Assembly (NCBI RefSeq): GCF_015832195.1
Contig: NC_052045.1
Coordinates: 62,001-126,000, forward strand
Length of the DNA stretch: 64,000 nucleotides
DNA from: Motacilla alba alba
Taxonomy: Eukaryota > Chordata > Aves > Passeriformes > Motacillidae
Direction of reading: 5' to 3'
In this document: positions 62,301-64,000 of the stretch, one piece after another
How positions within the stretch are numbered: position 1 is the first letter of the stretch
Layout of the letters: each line of letters begins with the position of its first letter
The notes under the pieces: generated by a model
The model's database searches: none
Told to the model about the DNA's origin: nothing
What the model saw: only the letters and a program-made list of their open reading frames with translations
Translations under genes and position numbers: made by a program

Positions 62301-63569
62301 TATAATCCACAGGAGTTCATCACAGTCTGTGCAGAGGAACCGCTGTGACTCACAGAGGCTCCTTGGTCCCTCCCTGCCTTTGCTTGGGAGCCTTCCGGAT
62401 CCTATAACAGGACCACATGCCCATCACAAGGGGCATCTCTGCCTGTCTAACCTCAAATTCACACTGAACGTCTTTAGTTGTGTCATAACGACATTAAATT
62501 ACTCATCACCCAAGTACACATTTCAAGTAAAACCATCCAGTGTTTACGAGATTTCCTAAAGATTAATGACACCTTGTAATTTAAATGAGTTATTCCCCTA
62601 TTAGCTTCCAGAATAAATGGAAAGGGTGCTGAGTTTCTAAGTAAATGTAACATGATCACCCTTTCCTGTTTTCTATGAACTTTCTCCTCCCCATCTTTTA
62701 TCTGCACTGCTAAACACTTGCATCTGTCACAAACGAGCGACATCTGTTGTGCTAAAGGAAGGAAGCTGGACCATATCTGGAGTGGTTATAGTGAAAGGTT
62801 CTCTGTGGCTACAAAGCAAGAGAGATTAGAGCTTTTTTTCCATAAAAAGCTTTTCCAGGTTAAACCTTAGTGCATATGGATGGCTTTTCCCCCTCTATTT
62901 CATCTAAGTGCAGCAGGACTTTGAGGGGTGCAGGTGACAGAGTTCACAGAAATGGGTTTGTTATCTCTGACTCATCCATTCTCTCTATTCCCCACTGATG
63001 GCGATAGCATCTGGAGCCACAAATTACTGGAATGTGTTCCAAGCCTCCTGATACCTGTGGAGCAAACCTCAGCGAAACCTAGAGTTACTCCATGGGCTCA
63101 GAGGGGAACTTCCCATTGGCACCAGCACTTGGGTCAGTCACAGCCGTGCTAACCTCTCTCTCAATGAGCAAGGGGTGGTCTAGTTTCAGGTGGAAAGTGA
63201 TTAGAGATTGGAGGCAACAGGACATGAAAGGGACCCTGCTGCCACCACGGTCCACACATGGCTTTCAGTAATAGAGGAGAAACTTGGTGATCCACCACCT
63301 CTGCTCTGGCACCATAGAGCCAGCATGTACTTGCCACAGCCAGAGGAGCAGCTCTAGGCTTGAAATGTGAAATTAAGTTTCTTTGTAACCCATCTTTTCC
63401 ATCCCAAAAGACCTTTTTTCCTAATGAGGAGACAAATGTCAGGCTTGACTCATTCTTCATGAAATGCAGACCTGAAATGGGGGGCTCTATTTTAAGAATT
63501 GCCACCTACCACAAGGGACTTGAAGGATGTGATGGCTTTCAAAACATCTTCATGATCTGCATGCGCCTC
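50224..63569 (-). CDS. ARHGEF6: ARHGEF6 (alpha-PIX/COOL-2), C-terminal half, twelve exons
   Basis: Guanine-nucleotide exchange factor for Rac1 and Cdc42 that binds PAK kinases and GIT proteins at focal adhesions and synapses. Exons in transcript order: 63510-63569, 61242-61388, 60313-60399, 59266-59344, 58255-58388, 57863-57988, 55095-55115, 54192-54285, 52978-53067, 52170-52269, 51285-51339, 50224-50364. Total is 1134 nt, 377 residues plus TGA, in frame throughout. Residues 1-35 of this part end the DH domain ([17 protein letters not shown]). The PH domain follows to about 151 ([31 protein letters not shown]). Next come the proline-rich [16 protein letters not shown], basic [18 protein letters not shown], the GIT-binding helix [16 protein letters not shown] (253-268), and the trimerising coiled coil (about 314-365, [20 protein letters not shown]). 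The microexon RMSYILK and the C-terminal coiled coil identify alpha- rather than beta-PIX. CH, SH3 and most of DH lie beyond the right edge. Introns hold CR1 copies and a poly(A) run. Confidence 0.97.
50845..51124 (+). mobile_element. CR1 LINE 3' end
   Basis: About 280 bp in + orientation (antisense to ARHGEF6). Contains GCACCAGGGAAGGTTTATGT, GGATATTAGGAAAAGCTTCT, TCTGCCCAGGGAAGTAGTGG and GGTCTTTTCCAACCTT. It ends in the ATTCTATGATTCTGTGATT octamer repeats that define CR1 3' termini. The best preserved CR1 in the window. Confidence 0.93.
51285..51339 (-). CDS. ARHGEF6: ARHGEF6 exon: start of coiled coil
   Basis: 55 nt; its first base completes Lys313, then [18 protein letters not shown]. Donor CAG|GTAATT and acceptor TTTTTCAG on the minus strand. 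Near identical to human alpha-PIX. Confidence 0.97.
52170..52269 (-). CDS. ARHGEF6: ARHGEF6 exon between GIT-binding region and coiled coil
   Basis: 100 nt, encoding [20 protein letters not shown], then [14 protein letters not shown]. Donor AAAA|GTAAGT, acceptor GTACACAG. Matches the human alpha-PIX segment [20 protein letters not shown]. Confidence 0.97.
52978..53067 (-). CDS. ARHGEF6: ARHGEF6 exon: GIT-binding helix
   Basis: 90 nt: [19 protein letters not shown], then [12 protein letters not shown]. The [16 protein letters not shown] segment is the strongly conserved helix through which PIX proteins bind GIT1/GIT2. Donor TCAG|GTGGGC, acceptor TTTTACAG. Confidence 0.97.
54036..54185 (-). 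mobile_element. CR1 LINE 3' fragment abutting an ARHGEF6 splice donor
   Basis: On the minus strand it reads GCCCAGAGACACTTTGGCTG, CCCCATCCCTGGAAGTGTTC, AAGGCCAGGTTGGATGGGGC through to ACCCCAACCATTCTGTGATG, the typical songbird-type CR1 3' end in sense with ARHGEF6. Its 5' edge touches the intron side of the donor at 54186-54191, so no unique intron sequence remains between the GTAAGT and the repeat. Confidence 0.9.
54192..54285 (-). CDS. ARHGEF6: ARHGEF6 exon: basic linker
   Basis: 94 nt encoding [20 protein letters not shown], then [12 protein letters not shown]. Ser- and Lys-rich, probably unstructured and phosphorylatable. Acceptor CTCTGTAG, donor AAAA|GTAAGT. The intron immediately downstream is CR1-derived. 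Confidence 0.97.
55095..55115 (-). CDS. ARHGEF6: ARHGEF6 21-nt microexon
   Basis: Seven codons, RMSYILK, in phase 0 at both ends, flanked by CATTGTAG and GTAAGG on the minus strand. The same heptapeptide occurs in human alpha-PIX at this position and is absent from common beta-PIX forms. Skipping it would keep the frame. Confidence 0.93.
55811..55836 (+). repeat. Poly(A) tract, 26 A
   Basis: Uninterrupted A run on + (poly(T) with respect to ARHGEF6 transcription) in the intron between the exons at 55095 and 57863. Source not recognised. Confidence 0.85.
57863..57988 (-). CDS. ARHGEF6: ARHGEF6 exon: proline-rich linker
   Basis: 126 nt, 42 codons in phase 0: [19 protein letters not shown], then [20 protein letters not shown] and YKE. 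Carries the conserved PIX Pro/Arg motif RPAPPLRP, a region reported to bind SH3 domains and ubiquitin ligases. Acceptor TTTCTCAG, donor GAG|GTAATA. Confidence 0.97.
58255..58388 (-). CDS. ARHGEF6: ARHGEF6 exon: C-terminal PH helix
   Basis: 134 nt: [21 protein letters not shown], then [20 protein letters not shown] and SPHS. The [12 protein letters not shown] helix closes the PH domain, with the invariant PH tryptophan. Acceptor TGCCACAG, donor TCG|GTAAGT. Confidence 0.96.
58546..58690 (-). mobile_element. CR1 LINE fragment
   Basis: On + AGAATCATTAAGGTTGGAAA, AGTCCAACCATTAAAGCAGC, CACATCCCTAAGCATCTCAT and so on, the reverse complement of a CR1 3' end, in sense with ARHGEF6. It lies in the intron upstream of the PH-helix exon. 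Right edge approximate. Confidence 0.85.
59266..59344 (-). CDS. ARHGEF6: ARHGEF6 exon: PH domain strands
   Basis: 79 nt: [20 protein letters not shown], then HMFEIT/G. Mid-PH beta strands, aligning with human alpha-PIX GKIPIAGTVV and FEITGN. Acceptor CTCCTAG, donor ACAG|GTCAGT. Confidence 0.97.
60313..60399 (-). CDS. ARHGEF6: ARHGEF6 exon: PH domain
   Basis: 87 nt, 29 codons in phase 0: [20 protein letters not shown], then PRMSGFIYQ. The [10 protein letters not shown] strand and [10 protein letters not shown] are PIX family signatures. Acceptor CCCTTCAG, donor CAG|GTAGGC. Confidence 0.97.
61242..61388 (-). CDS. ARHGEF6: ARHGEF6 exon: end of DH, start of PH
   Basis: 147 nt, 49 codons: [20 protein letters not shown], then [20 protein letters not shown] and VMVQSGGSE. 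The 5' edge is placed at 61388 (acceptor GAATCCCAG) because it keeps phase with the preceding exon and matches the PIX junction before QCQE. The frame is open further upstream, so an alternative acceptor is possible. Confidence 0.93.
63510..63569 (-). CDS. ARHGEF6: ARHGEF6 exon: C-terminal DH helix
   Basis: 60 nt, 20 codons: [20 protein letters not shown]. Acceptor TTCACTAG, donor GTG|GTAGGT on the minus strand. It joins [10 protein letters not shown], as in the PIX DH domain. It is the most 5' ARHGEF6 exon I could find; 63570-64000 shows no further coding match. Confidence 0.88.
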
Positions 63570-64000
63570 CTAGTGAAAGAAGAGCAAATTCAGCCATCAG
63601 CAGCAGCAGCACCCACCCTGAGCATTAATCCACCCTGAGCATCATCCACTGTTCCACTACACCCAGGGCTGAGGATATAGGCAGCATGGGCTTCAGGATG
63701 AGGTCAAAGTCTCCCAGGTACCTTCCCCACCATCCACTTCAACATGGCATGGCAAAAGGCAGCTATGCAATTTACTGATACCAATTTAATGAGTGTGAAG
63801 TGGCCAGAGCAAGAGTAGGTATGACTTGACTTAGAACAAATCTGACTTGCAAAGAAAAATCAATGAAAACAGGCAGTGGTGCAGGGTGCACCTTCAGGAA
63901 GGAAACTTCCATTGCAGTGCCAGATATTCCAGCCACTGCCCATCAAGGGTGGAAACCCACCACCATCAAGGGGGCTTCACCTCTGGCTTTAAGGGAGGGA

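Noticed and set aside
1..64000. CRISPR arrays, bacterial operons, tRNA or rRNA genes, or a novel defence-like system
   Set aside because: No regularly spaced repeats, Shine-Dalgarno-led gene strings or tRNA cloverleaf boxes were seen. Every supported gene is a spliced vertebrate gene.

Overview
This is a vertebrate nuclear locus, most probably from a bird and plausibly a songbird. The coding exons are short and separated by compact GT-AG introns. The interspersed repeats are CR1-type LINE 3' ends, and there is an endogenous-retrovirus solo LTR. Gene order HTATSF1 - VGLL1 - CD40LG - ARHGEF6 matches the human Xq26.3 neighbourhood, with the first three genes on + and ARHGEF6 on -. There is no sign of bacterial genes, operons, CRISPR arrays or other prokaryotic systems. 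Most open frames over 60 codons here are chance frames; the real coding sequence lies in 25 exons of four genes.

Layout. About 0.8-4.5 kb holds the last five coding exons of HTATSF1 (+), a splicing and transcription elongation factor, cut by the left edge. About 4.5-13.6 kb is AT-rich 3' untranslated or intergenic DNA. At 13.6-17.7 kb lies VGLL1 (+), a TEAD co-factor, complete as three coding exons (222 aa). About 17.7-37.2 kb is a 19.6 kb gap with no recognised gene. It contains a CR1 tail, a 15-bp duplication with a palindromic core and an isolated GC-box pair. CD40LG (+) is complete at 37.2-43.9 kb: five coding exons, 261 aa, the same length as the human protein. A 393-bp antisense solo LTR with a perfect 6-bp target-site duplication sits in its first intron. 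About 43.9-48 kb is the CD40LG 3' region with AU-rich elements, then a large (TA)n microsatellite fused to a CR1 fragment. About 48-63.6 kb is the 3' half of ARHGEF6 (-): twelve coding exons (377 aa) covering the end of the DH domain, the PH domain, the proline-rich linker, the GIT-binding region and the C-terminal coiled coil, plus a long 3' UTR.

The exon models were checked by phase. All junctions are GT-AG and keep frame, and summed coding lengths are multiples of three (HTATSF1 part 777, VGLL1 669, CD40LG 786, ARHGEF6 part 1134). The genes do not form a pathway; they are a conserved syntenic block. CD40LG (T-cell help) and ARHGEF6 (Rac/Cdc42 signalling) converge tail to tail. I found no clearly new biological system. 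The points most worth a second look are the very short HTATSF1 acidic tail, the loss of the CD40LG KGD motif with a histidine-rich stalk in its place, the dated solo LTR, the CR1 insertion abutting an ARHGEF6 splice donor, and a perfect 13-bp hairpin in an HTATSF1 intron.
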